From assembly GCA_021784205.1 (NCBI GenBank), contig JAJXTB010000047.1, forward strand, positions 1,524-17,117: a DNA stretch of 15,594 nucleotides. Reading direction: 5' to 3'. Of this stretch, positions 6,437 through 12,927 are shown one piece after another. Origin of the DNA: Actinomycetes bacterium (GTDB taxonomy: Bacteria; Actinomycetota; Acidimicrobiia; Acidimicrobiales; RAAP-2). Position 1 is the stretch's first letter. Each line of letters begins with the position of its first letter. Under the pieces are notes generated by a model. It searched no databases. It was not told the origin of the DNA and saw only the letters and a program-made list of their open reading frames with translations. The translations under genes and the position numbers were made by a program.

Positions 6437-6988
6437 GCTTCAGTCCTTACCATTCCACGACATTCTCACGTCGTCGTTACCGACAGCAGCGCCCTCGGCA
6501 CCGAATGCTTCCTCGTCGTCGCGATCGACGGCGACGCATCGGTCATGCCTGCCCCCAACCAGCATGTCGAAGCGAACGAATCGCCACAAGGTGGCGACGC
6601 AAGATTGTGGCAAGGGGGCCCCGTTAGGCAATCGCACGCGCACCGTGTTTGCGACGACATCACCTCGGCGTGGGTATCGATGTTCAGCTCGATTGTTCGC
6701 AACGAACTCGATTGGGACTGCCAGTGCCGCGTCGCGTTCACGATTCGAGGTGAACGGCGCCACCGATGTTCCAAGTCAGCGCAGGTGCGTTGGCCCAAAT
6801 TGTTCCTCGCGCAACCTGCGAAGGCATCGGTAGTGTCACGGTGAAGTGGTGGTCGCTCCGTGACGTTTCTGTCGCCCTCGCCGACGCCCGCGGGGCGAGA
6901 CCCAGTGCATTGTCAGTCCGGCTCGACCCCTCGGTAACCGGGGATGCCATGGATCACCAGAGGAACGTCTTCTCGTTCGGGACGTGGA
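6437..6988. other. Gene-poor region with coding-like but unassigned sequence
   Basis: About 550 bases between two minus-strand genes. Frames are open in several phases, but none has a good start or a recognisable product. The plus-strand phase over 6455-6750 (containing TECFLVVAIDGDASV) has third-position GC bias and ordinary amino acid composition, suggesting a decayed gene. Two inverted repeats lie here: CGCAGGT/ACCTGCG (6780-6820) and GTCACGG/CCGTGAC (6835-6864). Bases 6745-6766 match part of the MFS gene exactly. Confidence 0.4.
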
Positions 6989-7435
6989 TTAGTTCCGCTT
7001 GTAAACGTCAGGATGCAGGACTTCCATGAATCGCCATGCGTTGTCGATTGCGCTGAAGCCAAACTGCGCGTAGAGCGAGTGGGCGTCCGAGGTGAGCAAC
7101 AAGAGACGGCGCAGTCCTTGGAGGTCGGGGTGCGCCATGACCTCGCGCATCAGCCACTTCGATAGTCCCTTGCCCCGATGCGCTTCGACGATGAATACGT
7201 CAGCGAGGAGGGCGAACGTCGCTTTATCCGTGACGATGCGCGCGAAGCCGACCTGGGTCGTGCCCTGATAGACGCCGAAGCACAGTGAGTTCTCGATCGA
7301 ACGCGCGACGACGTCCCTGGGAATCCCGGTTGCCCAGTACGACTCGTCAGAAAGAAAGTGGAAGACCGTATCGATATCCAGTCGCTCCTTGTCGGTCGAG
7401 ATCTCGTAACCACTGACGCTCGTTGGAGTTTCCAC
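6989..7435 (-). CDS. GNAT family N-acetyltransferase, 148 aa
   Basis: Predicted acetyl-CoA-dependent acyltransferase of the small single-domain GNAT type; substrate unknown. The product has SDESYWATGIPRDVVARSIE, ENSLCFGVYQGTTQVGFARI, TFALLADVFIVEAHRGKGLS (strand 4, then the acetyl-CoA pyrophosphate loop RGKGLS), KWLMREVMAHPDLQGLRRLL and SLYAQFGFSAI at the C-terminus. This matches a common subgroup of about 140 residues. The start chosen is GTG at 7435. The frame continues upstream, but that part is an Arg/Pro-rich shadow of the next gene. A CAGAAT hexamer six bases before the GTG resembles a -10 box with leaderless spacing. It lies 79 bases after the next acetyltransferase gene. Confidence 0.9.
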   Translation of the reverse strand: METPTSVSGYEISTDKERLDIDTVFHFLSDESYWATGIPRDVVARSIENSLCFGVYQGTTQVGFARIVTDKATFALLADVFIVEAHRGKGLSKWLMREVMAHPDLQGLRRLLLLTSDAHSLYAQFGFSAIDNAWRFMEVLHPDVYKRN

Positions 7436-7514
7436 CGAGCCATTCTGCCTTCGCGACGTCACCTCCGGCGGCGCCCGTCTACGCGTGGGCGACGTCACCC
7501 GCCGCACGGGCGGG

Positions 7515-8084
7515 TCAGCTCGGGCGTACCGCCGGGTGTGCGTGCCACTCGCGACGCAGCAATCCGAAGACCCAGGTGTCCGACACGTCGCCGTCGACGA
7601 CGCAGTCCTCGCGCAAGGTTCCCTCGCGAACGAATCCCAGCTTTTCGAGCACGCGGGCCGACGCCGCGTTGCGCGTGTCGACTTCGGCCTGGACTCGACG
7701 CAAGTCGAGCCGGTCAAAGGCCCATCGCAGCAACTCGCCCGCCGCCTCCGTGGCGTAGCCCTGGCCCCAGGCGTCACGCGTGAAGCAGTAGCCGAGTGCC
7801 GCGCTGGCGTACTGGGGATTCCACCGTCGAAGACTGCACCAGCCCACGAAGGCGCCGTCGCTGGTGCGCTCGGCCGCGACCCGTACGCCCGTGTCCTCCC
7901 GAGCGATCTGCTCGCTCGCCTCGACGAAGGCGTACGCCTGGTCGAGCGTTCGCCACCGGGGCGAGTCCCAGTAGCGCATGACGAGTGGATCGCTGTGCAG
8001 GGCGAAGAGTTCCTCGTGGTCGTCGTCGGACACCGGCCGCAGTCGCAGCCGGCCTGTTGCTAGTAGGGGCGTCGTTAACGGCAC
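7515..8084 (-). CDS. GNAT family acetyltransferase, RimJ/RimL-like, 189 aa
   Basis: Predicted protein or small-molecule N-acetyltransferase of the RimJ/RimL group (Acetyltransf_3 type). The sequence opens LLATGRLRLRPVSDDDHEEL, followed by HSDPLVMRYWDSPRWRTLDQ, FVGWCSLRRWNPQYASAALG, DAWGQGYATEAAGELLRWAF (the Q/R-x-x-G-x-A acetyl-CoA loop is WGQGYATEA) and RNAASARVLEKLGFVREGTL. The end (RED, then DTWVFGLLRREW) is standard for the group. I chose GTG 8084 because the family motif begins shortly after it and a GAGACT -10-like hexamer lies six bases upstream; a TTG at 8105 would add seven residues. The real substrate is unknown. Confidence 0.92.
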   Translation of the reverse strand: MPLTTPLLATGRLRLRPVSDDDHEELFALHSDPLVMRYWDSPRWRTLDQAYAFVEASEQIAREDTGVRVAAERTSDGAFVGWCSLRRWNPQYASAALGYCFTRDAWGQGYATEAAGELLRWAFDRLDLRRVQAEVDTRNAASARVLEKLGFVREGTLREDCVVDGDVSDTWVFGLLRREWHAHPAVRPS

Positions 8085-8163
8085 GGCGCCAGTCTCGTCG
8101 CGCAACGAGCGTGCGTCAACGCGGCGCCTGACGCGACGGTCGGGTGCGCCGTTTCGTCCGGTG

Positions 8164-8183
8164 TCCCGTCTGCTACGACGGGA
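8164..8183 (-). terminator. Hairpin downstream of the MFS gene
   Basis: A perfect seven-base-pair stem TCCCGTC/GACGGGA with a six-base loop lies eight bases past the MFS stop codon on the minus strand. There is no T-tract, as is common for terminators in high-GC actinobacteria. A terminator role is inferred from position. Confidence 0.5.
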
Positions 8184-8190
8184 ACGGTCA

Positions 8191-9549
8191 CTAGTGCGAG
8201 TGACGCCAGCGCAGGTGGTGCAGGTGCCGAGTCGCCGGTGGTCGGTGCTTCACCCCGTCGGCGAAGACGGTTTGGTCGATGCGTCGCATCGTGGGCAGAC
8301 CCGGCAACACCGCGAGCGTGACCGCGATGCCGATGAGCGCGAGTCCGGTGCGCAGACCCGTCCAGTGGATGAGCACGGTCATCAACAGTGATCCGAGGGC
8401 CATCCCCGCGACCTCGCCGCCCTCGAGGGCGCCGAGCACCCGTCCGAGCTTGTCGTTGGGCACAATGTGCTGGAGGATTGTGATGGCGTTCACGTCCACC
8501 ACCGAATTCGCCGCCCCGATCAGCCACATGGACAGCAACGCCGCCCCGAGGGTTGGCATCACCGCGATGATGACCAGGGGAGCGGCCCACACGATGACAC
8601 CCAGGGCGAAGTCCGTCGCGAGCTGCGCCCGCTCCATCAGCATGAGCGCGAGGAAGCCCCCGACGAGGCCGCCGATGCCGAGGAGTGACTCCATGAGGCT
8701 GAGTCCCGAGCTGCCGATGTGGAGCATCTTCAAAGCGATCGCGACGGTGAACACGGCCGATGCGCCCGCGACGACGCACTGCAGGACGTAGAGCACGACG
8801 AGGGTCAGCACATTGCGGTCGTTGCCGATAAGGCGAAAGCCCTGGATGGCCCGGCCGAGGAAGCTCTGGGCGTGCGACTCGTCGGCGTCGGGCGCCTTCG
8901 CGAGCAGGGCGATGACCTCGGGCGAACGCTCAGCGTCTGACGGGCCGTGGATCGAGAAGACGACGATCGCCGACCACACGAAGGTTGCCGCATCGAAGAT
9001 GAACGCGGTGGACACGTTCGTGAACGCGAGTAAGAAACCGGCGAGAGCCGGTCCGGCGAAGAAGCCGACGCTCTCGATCGTGCTCGAGACCACGTTGGCC
9101 CCCGCGATCTCGTCATTATTCTTCGCGAGCATCGGCAGGATCGAGGCCTGGGAGGGGCGAAACGCGGTCCCCGCGAGTCCCACGAGCACGATCAGCGCAT
9201 AGATGTACCACTTCGAGCCGTGCAGGGCGACGAGCGTGGCCGCGATCGCCACGAGCACGAGTCGGACGAGGTCCGACGCCACCATGATGAGTCGTCGGTC
9301 GTACTGGTCGGCCAGGGTCGAGGTGAACGGCGCCACCGACGCGATGGCGACGTAGCGCACGACCGCGAGCACGCCCACGGCCGTCGCCCCGCCGCTGCGA
9401 TAGACGAAGACCACGGCGCTGAGCGAGAAGACGCCGTCCCCGATGAGCGAGACGCCGAAGGCGAGGAAAATGCGACGCAGGGCGGGATTGGCGAAGACGT
9501 TCGCCATGGCCGTCTTGGACGAGTGCAATTCCTCGCGCACCTGACTCAT
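8191..9549 (-). CDS. MFS transporter (MFS_3/exporter-like), 452 aa
   Basis: Inner-membrane secondary transporter, probably a drug or metabolite exporter. About twelve hydrophobic segments are visible. After a polar N-terminus comes NPALRRIFLAFGVSLIGDGV, as in the MFS_3/EntS-like group, then the loop-2 motif APFTSTLADQYDRRLIMVAS and the motif RPSQASILPMLAKNNDEIAG typical of this subgroup. The central cytoplasmic loop includes SDAERSPEV. The start is ATG 9549, with GAGGTG six bases upstream; a GTG nine bases earlier is possible. The protein ends MRRIDQTVFADGVKHRPPA followed by a His-rich tail (RHLHHLRWRHSH). Longer actinobacterial relatives continue from this point into a cyclic-nucleotide-binding domain, which is absent here. 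Substrate unknown. Confidence 0.9.
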   Translation of the reverse strand: MSQVREELHSSKTAMANVFANPALRRIFLAFGVSLIGDGVFSLSAVVFVYRSGGATAVGVLAVVRYVAIASVAPFTSTLADQYDRRLIMVASDLVRLVLVAIAATLVALHGSKWYIYALIVLVGLAGTAFRPSQASILPMLAKNNDEIAGANVVSSTIESVGFFAGPALAGFLLAFTNVSTAFIFDAATFVWSAIVVFSIHGPSDAERSPEVIALLAKAPDADESHAQSFLGRAIQGFRLIGNDRNVLTLVVLYVLQCVVAGASAVFTVAIALKMLHIGSSGLSLMESLLGIGGLVGGFLALMLMERAQLATDFALGVIVWAAPLVIIAVMPTLGAALLSMWLIGAANSVVDVNAITILQHIVPNDKLGRVLGALEGGEVAGMALGSLLMTVLIHWTGLRTGLALIGIAVTLAVLPGLPTMRRIDQTVFADGVKHRPPATRHLHHLRWRHSH

Positions 9550-9670
9550 CGATCGCACCTCACGCCACCATCACTCGACAGCGGCGACCTCGCCGTAACT
9601 CCATTTGATGGACACCGTTGTCGTTGGCCACCTCATTCCCACGCGACTTCGCGCGCGGACCTGACCTGAC

Positions 9671-10012
9671 TCAGGCGACCGCGCGATTGGCCAGCATTTC
9701 GAAGTGCTCGTAGAGGCGCGGTTCACCGAGTTGACTGCGCAGCGTTTGGGCGTACGCGCCAACCTTGTCCCACATGCCCTCGATCCAATACAGGTCACTC
9801 AACAGCTCCCACGCCAGCACGCCGTGCTTGACGAGTGCGCCGGCCGTTTCGCCGAACATGAGAACGGTGCGAGCCGTATCGGCGCTGGCCGTGTCGGTCG
9901 AGGCGTTGAAGCCCTCGGCGAAGATATCGGACATGGCCGAATTCAGCCCGATCTCGCTGCTCCAGCGCACAAGGTCCATGAACACCTTCGCATCGTCGTG
10001 CGTCACCGCCAT
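9671..10012 (-). CDS. Small helical protein, DUF4760-like, 113 aa
   Basis: The start is ATG 10012, preceded by a strong ribosome-binding site (AAAGGGGGA). The frame is open for another 46 codons upstream, but that part has no start signal. The product is soluble and mostly helical, with no signal peptide. The pattern of a helix ending in FGETAGALVKHGVLAWELLS, then a Trp-containing helix (DLYWIEGMWDKVGAYAQTLR) and a final LYEHFEMLANR resembles DUF4760-type proteins of unknown function. I am not certain of that family. It diverges from the CoA-transferase gene at 10204 across a 191-bp region with an AT-rich patch at about 10100-10135. No function can be given. Confidence 0.8.
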   Translation of the reverse strand: MAVTHDDAKVFMDLVRWSSEIGLNSAMSDIFAEGFNASTDTASADTARTVLMFGETAGALVKHGVLAWELLSDLYWIEGMWDKVGAYAQTLRSQLGEPRLYEHFEMLANRAVA

Positions 10013-10191
10013 GTCGTCCCCCTTTGCGGCACCGCCGCCGGCCACTGGTCTAGCGACCCAAGCACGCCCCGCTGGGGCCAACCATATAGAGCCGCAATCC
10101 CTAATCGGGCTTTGATAATTAAGAGGATTCTTTGCGTTTCGCACGCCCATCGTCGGCTAGAGCGTTGAAAAGTGGTGTTCGCACGCAGCGT

Positions 10192-10197
10192 TAGGCT
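10192..10197 (+). promoter_or_regulatory. Leaderless -10 box (TAGGCT) before GTG 10204
   Basis: TAGGCT is followed by exactly six bases and then GTG 10204, with no ribosome-binding site. The identical hexamer and spacing precede mshA. Confidence 0.6.
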
Positions 10198-10203
10198 CTC
10201 CGA

Positions 10204-11730
10204 GTGACCCCAGCGGAACCGTCTCGAATCCAGAATGCTGCAATCGCGCGCCGGGTAATGACCCCCGACGAGGCAGCCGAGTTCATTCGCCCCGGTGACA
10301 ACGTGGGCATGAGCGGCTTCACGGGCGCCGGCTATCCCAAGGAAGTTCCCGGAGCATTGGTGCGCCACGTCGAAGCGGCTGCCGCACGCGGCGATCGCTT
10401 TGCAGTGAGCGTCTGGACGGGCGCGTCGACCGCACCCGAGCTCGACGGGGCCCTCGCGGCCGTTGACGCCATCGACCTGCGGATGCCCTATCAGTCGGAC
10501 CCCGTGAGCCGGGCCAAGATCAACGCCGGGCTCGTCGACTACCTGGACCTGCACCTCTCGCACGTCGCGCAGATGGTGTGGGAGGGCGCCTTTGGGCACC
10601 TCGACGTGGCCGTCGTCGAAGTCGCTGGCGTCACCGCCGACGGTGACCTGATCCCGTCCTCGTCGGTCGGCAACAACAAGACGTGGATCGACCAGGCCGA
10701 CCGGGTCATCCTCGAAGTGAACGCCTGGCAGCCCGCCGCCTTCGAGGGGATGCACGACGTCTACTACGGGACAGCGCTGCCGCCGTACCGCAAGCCGATC
10801 CAGATCGTCTCGGCCTCGGACCGCATCGGCGTGCCCTACCTGCGCTGCCCGCCCGAGAAGATCGTCGCCGTGGTCGAGACCAACGCGCCCGATCGCAATA
10901 CCGCCTTCAAGCCGGTCGACGAGACCTCCCAGCAGATCGCCCAACACCTCCTCGAGTTCCTCGCCTACGAGGTCAAGCACGACCGCCTCCCGGCCGGGCT
11001 CCTGCCACTGCAGTCCGGCGTCGGCAACATTGCCAACGCGGTGTTGCGCGGGCTCGACGGGGGACCGTTCCGACCGCTCACCGCGTACACAGAAGTGATC
11101 CAGGACGGCATGCTCGCCCTCTTGCAGTCGGGCACGATGGACTCGATCTCGGCGACCGCCTTCTCGCTGAGCGAGGAGGGCGCGGCCGACCTGCACGCCA
11201 ACATCGCCGACTACCGCCAGCGGATCGTGTTGCGACCTCAGGAGATCAGCAACCACCCCGAGGTGATTCGCCGACTGGGCTGCCTAGCGATGAACGGCGC
11301 CATCGAGGCCGACATCTACGGCAACATCAATTCGACCCACGTCATGGGCACGAGCATCATGAACGGCATCGGCGGCTCGGGCGACTTCGCGCGAAACGCC
11401 TACATCGCGATGTTCCTCACCCCCTCGACGGCCAAGGGCGGCGCGATCTCGTCCATCGTGCCGATGGTGAGCCACGTCGACCACACCGAGCACGACGTGC
11501 ACGTCATCATCACCGAGCAGGGCGTCGCCGACCTGCGCGGCCTCGCGCCACGGCGCCGCGCACAGAAGATCATCGACCGGTGCGCGCACCCCGACTACCG
11601 GCCCATGCTCCAGGACTACTTCGACCGCGCGAGCGCGGCGACGTCGGGCAAGCACACCCCCCATCTGATCGACGAGGCACTGTCGTGGCACTCGCACTTC
11701 GTGCGCGAGGGCACGATGCGTCCCAGCTAG
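10204..11730 (+). CDS. Acetyl-CoA hydrolase/transferase family CoA-transferase (succinyl-CoA:acetate type), 508 aa
   Basis: Class I CoA-transferase of the Ach1/AarC/Cat1 family, which moves CoA between succinyl-CoA (or other acyl-CoA) and acetate; cytoplasmic. The N-terminal domain has GDNVGMSGFTGAGYPKEVP. The middle contains DLIPSSSVGNNKTWIDQADR and EVNAWQP. The C-terminal half contains LLPLQSGVGNIANAVLRGL, the catalytic-site motif YTEVIQDGM with the expected active-site glutamate at residue 297, and the conserved MNGIGGSGDFARNAYI with THVMGTSI just before it. The length of about 500 residues is full for the family. The GTG 10204 start is supported by a leaderless -10 box. It is monocistronic or followed by the 62-residue gene at 11875, which has its own promoter signal. 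Acetate assimilation or a modified citric acid cycle is a likely role; substrate choice is inferred. Confidence 0.93.
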   Translation: MTPAEPSRIQNAAIARRVMTPDEAAEFIRPGDNVGMSGFTGAGYPKEVPGALVRHVEAAAARGDRFAVSVWTGASTAPELDGALAAVDAIDLRMPYQSDPVSRAKINAGLVDYLDLHLSHVAQMVWEGAFGHLDVAVVEVAGVTADGDLIPSSSVGNNKTWIDQADRVILEVNAWQPAAFEGMHDVYYGTALPPYRKPIQIVSASDRIGVPYLRCPPEKIVAVVETNAPDRNTAFKPVDETSQQIAQHLLEFLAYEVKHDRLPAGLLPLQSGVGNIANAVLRGLDGGPFRPLTAYTEVIQDGMLALLQSGTMDSISATAFSLSEEGAADLHANIADYRQRIVLRPQEISNHPEVIRRLGCLAMNGAIEADIYGNINSTHVMGTSIMNGIGGSGDFARNAYIAMFLTPSTAKGGAISSIVPMVSHVDHTEHDVHVIITEQGVADLRGLAPRRRAQKIIDRCAHPDYRPMLQDYFDRASAATSGKHTPHLIDEALSWHSHFVREGTMRPS

Positions 11731-11862
11731 GCCGCGACGCCGCGCCGATCACGGGCGGCCGTATCGCCAGGTTTCCTACCCACTCGGGTTGCGAGCACGG
11801 CGAGGCGTTGCCGTCGTCCCCGGTCGGCGGTCGACGAGGCGGGACCGGCCGCCCGCGCCGAG

Positions 11863-11868
11863 TAGATT
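11863..11868 (+). promoter_or_regulatory. Leaderless -10 box (TAGATT) before GTG 11875
   Basis: TAGATT fits TANNNT and is exactly six bases before GTG 11875. No ribosome-binding site is present, so this signal decides the start. Confidence 0.6.
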
Positions 11869-11874
11869 CACCCC

Positions 11875-12063
11875 GTGTCAGAAATCACCAACGAGACCGT
11901 GCAGTCGATTGAAGCGACCCTCGATCGCGTCGATCGCGCCCTCGAACGGCTCCGCGCCGGCACCTACCGACAGTGCCAGGTGTGCGCGCGCGAGATCGAT
12001 GACGCCGACCTCATCGCGAACCCGCTCCTGAGCCACTGCCGGGAGCACCCCGAACTGGGCTGA
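11875..12063 (+). CDS. TraR/DksA-like C4-type zinc-finger small protein, 62 aa
   Basis: A 62-residue protein with an N-terminal helix (SIEATLDRVDRALERLRAGT) leading into YRQCQVCAREIDDADLIANP and ending LLSHCREHPELG. The helix, then YRQCxxC, then a ~17-residue connector and CxxH, matches the zinc-finger half of the DksA/TraR family, in which the connector normally reads I...RL.A.P. The fourth ligand here would be His rather than Cys. The long coiled-coil of true DksA is missing, so direct entry into the RNA polymerase secondary channel with a full coiled-coil tip is unlikely. GTG 11875 is set by the leaderless -10 box. It is convergent with sodN, whose end is 22 bases away. Confidence 0.85.
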   Translation: MSEITNETVQSIEATLDRVDRALERLRAGTYRQCQVCAREIDDADLIANPLLSHCREHPELG

Positions 12064-12064
12064 C

Positions 12065-12080
12065 GGCCCCTCGCGGGGTC
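12065..12080. terminator. Hairpin between convergent genes
   Basis: CCCC-TCGC-GGGG at 12067-12078, extended by a G-T and a G-C pair, forms a short GC-rich stem-loop in the 22-base gap between the zinc-finger gene and sodN. It could act as a bidirectional terminator. No T-tract is present. Confidence 0.45.
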
Positions 12081-12085
12081 GGCGC

Positions 12086-12502
12086 CTACTTCTTGGTCGC
12101 CCAGAAGATCTCGGCGATGGCGTCGATCTCGCTGAGCAGACGGTCGGCCACGACGACGTCGTTGGTCTTCTTGGCGTCGCCGGCGGACTTGGTAGCCATC
12201 CAGAAGAGGTCGTGCAGGTTCGGGAACTGCTTGAGGTGCTCGACCTTGAAGTAGTCGGTCCACAGCACCCACAGGTGGTGCTTGACGAGCTCGCAGCGCT
12301 CTTCCTTGATGATCGTGGCGCGGACCTTGAAGTCGGGGTCGCTCGAGGCGTTGTACTTCTCCATCGTGGCCTTCACGGACTGGGCCTCGATGCGCGCCTG
12401 GGCGGGATCGTAGACGCCGCACGGCAGGTCGCAGTGGGCGTAGACCGACTGCGCAGTGGTGCGCGCGTCGAGCAGTGCGGTGAGGCGAGAGACGATCGAC
12501 AT
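12086..12502 (-). CDS. sodN: Nickel superoxide dismutase precursor, 138 aa
   Basis: Converts superoxide to oxygen and hydrogen peroxide in the cytoplasm as a hexamer of four-helix bundles. The nickel hook is unmistakable: HCDLPCGVYDPAQARIEAQS begins at residue 23. After removal of the first 22 residues, His1, Cys2 and Cys6 would bind nickel. The mature part is 116 residues, close to the 117 of the Streptomyces enzyme. The rest (VKATMEKYNASSDPDFKVRA, KHHLWVLWTDYFKVEHLKQF, then ending IAEIFWATKK) follows the family throughout. The start ATG 12502 has AAAGG about seven bases upstream. The propeptide must be cut by the SodX-type protease, which is the divergent neighbour. A TAACCT -10 candidate and a 15-bp dyad lie in its leader. 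Confidence 0.97.
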   Translation of the reverse strand: MSIVSRLTALLDARTTAQSVYAHCDLPCGVYDPAQARIEAQSVKATMEKYNASSDPDFKVRATIIKEERCELVKHHLWVLWTDYFKVEHLKQFPNLHDLFWMATKSAGDAKKTNDVVVADRLLSEIDAIAEIFWATKK

Positions 12503-12522
12503 GGTGAGCCTTTCGAGTGCTG

Positions 12523-12537
12523 GCACCCCGGGGGTGC
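12523..12537. promoter_or_regulatory. 15-bp dyad in the sodN leader, possible operator or RNA hairpin
   Basis: A perfect 7-1-7 palindrome (GCACCCC, G, GGGGTGC) lies between the probable sodN transcription start and its ribosome-binding site. The position suits a repressor site or a leader hairpin. It does not look like the Streptomyces Nur box as I remember it. Confidence 0.4.
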
Positions 12538-12549
12538 GTTTCACGGGTA

Positions 12550-12560
12550 CTGCCTGGCAG
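12550..12560. promoter_or_regulatory. 11-bp dyad at the sodN start region
   Basis: A perfect 5-1-5 palindrome (CTGCC, T, GGCAG) overlaps the proximal edge of the sodN -10 candidate and the predicted start of its transcript. It could be a regulator site for the divergent pair. Confidence 0.3.
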
Positions 12561-12564
12561 GTTA
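12559..12564 (-). promoter_or_regulatory. Candidate sodN -10 box
   Basis: The minus strand reads TAACCT, which would give a leader of about 50 bases before ATG 12502. No convincing -35 is visible. Confidence 0.4.
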
Positions 12565-12579
12565 GTCAGTTCCCTCGGA

Positions 12580-12585
12580 TATCGT
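12580..12585 (+). promoter_or_regulatory. Leaderless -10 box (TATCGT) before sodX
   Basis: TATCGT is exactly six bases before GTG 12592. The sodX transcript would begin at its start codon, while the divergent sodN has a leader with a ribosome-binding site. Confidence 0.55.
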
Positions 12586-12591
12586 TCGCAC

Positions 12592-12918
12592 GTGATCAGG
12601 CTGTTGACGACCGTGGTGCGCCGGATCACCGTCGTGGGCAGTTCGATGGAGCCGACCTTCCTCGACGGCGACCGTCTCACCATCGTGCGCCGGTGGCGCC
12701 GCGTGCGCGTCGGCGACGTGGTCGTGGTGCCCGACCCGCGCGATCCAACCCGGCCGCTGCTCAAGCGCTGCGCGGCGCGCGACGGCCGGCGCCTCGACCT
12801 GCGCGGGGACAACCCGCTAGCCTCCACCGACTCGCGCGACTTCGGCCCGGTCGAGGAGCGCCGGGTGCGCTGGCTCGTGGTGCCGTCATCGGGCGGCCAC
12901 GACCAGGGGCGCCGTTAG
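12592..12918 (+). CDS. sodX: Nickel-type superoxide dismutase maturation protease (S26 family), 108 aa
   Basis: Predicted soluble serine protease that removes the SodN propeptide to expose His1 for nickel binding. It has the S26 signal peptidase motifs: VVGSSMEPTFLDGD with the catalytic serine at residue 18, RVRVGDVVVVPDP, the catalytic lysine in PLLKRCAARDG (K58), and RGDNPLASTDSRDFGPV. Unlike true signal peptidases it has no long transmembrane anchor and is short, as SodX proteins are. GTG 12592 is chosen from the leaderless -10 signal; an upstream in-frame extension is not supported. It is divergent from sodN, and its TAG stop forms part of the -10 box of mshA ten bases before that gene. 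Confidence 0.93.
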   Translation: MIRLLTTVVRRITVVGSSMEPTFLDGDRLTIVRRWRRVRVGDVVVVPDPRDPTRPLLKRCAARDGRRLDLRGDNPLASTDSRDFGPVEERRVRWLVVPSSGGHDQGRR

Positions 12919-12921
12919 GCT
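12916..12921 (+). promoter_or_regulatory. Leaderless -10 box (TAGGCT) before mshA
   Basis: TAGGCT is exactly six bases before ATG 12928. Its first three bases are the sodX stop codon. Confidence 0.6.
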
Positions 12922-12927
12922 GCGCTC

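Noticed and set aside
7436..7777. N-terminal extension of the 148-residue acetyltransferase
   Set aside because: The added residues are an Arg/Ser/Thr/Pro-rich shadow of the neighbouring GNAT gene; the GNAT fold is complete from GTG 7435.
10003..11256. 417-codon minus-strand open frame opposite the CoA-transferase gene
   Set aside because: It has low-complexity Arg/Gly/Val/Asp-rich composition, as expected for the antisense of a GC-rich gene, while the plus strand has full family motifs.
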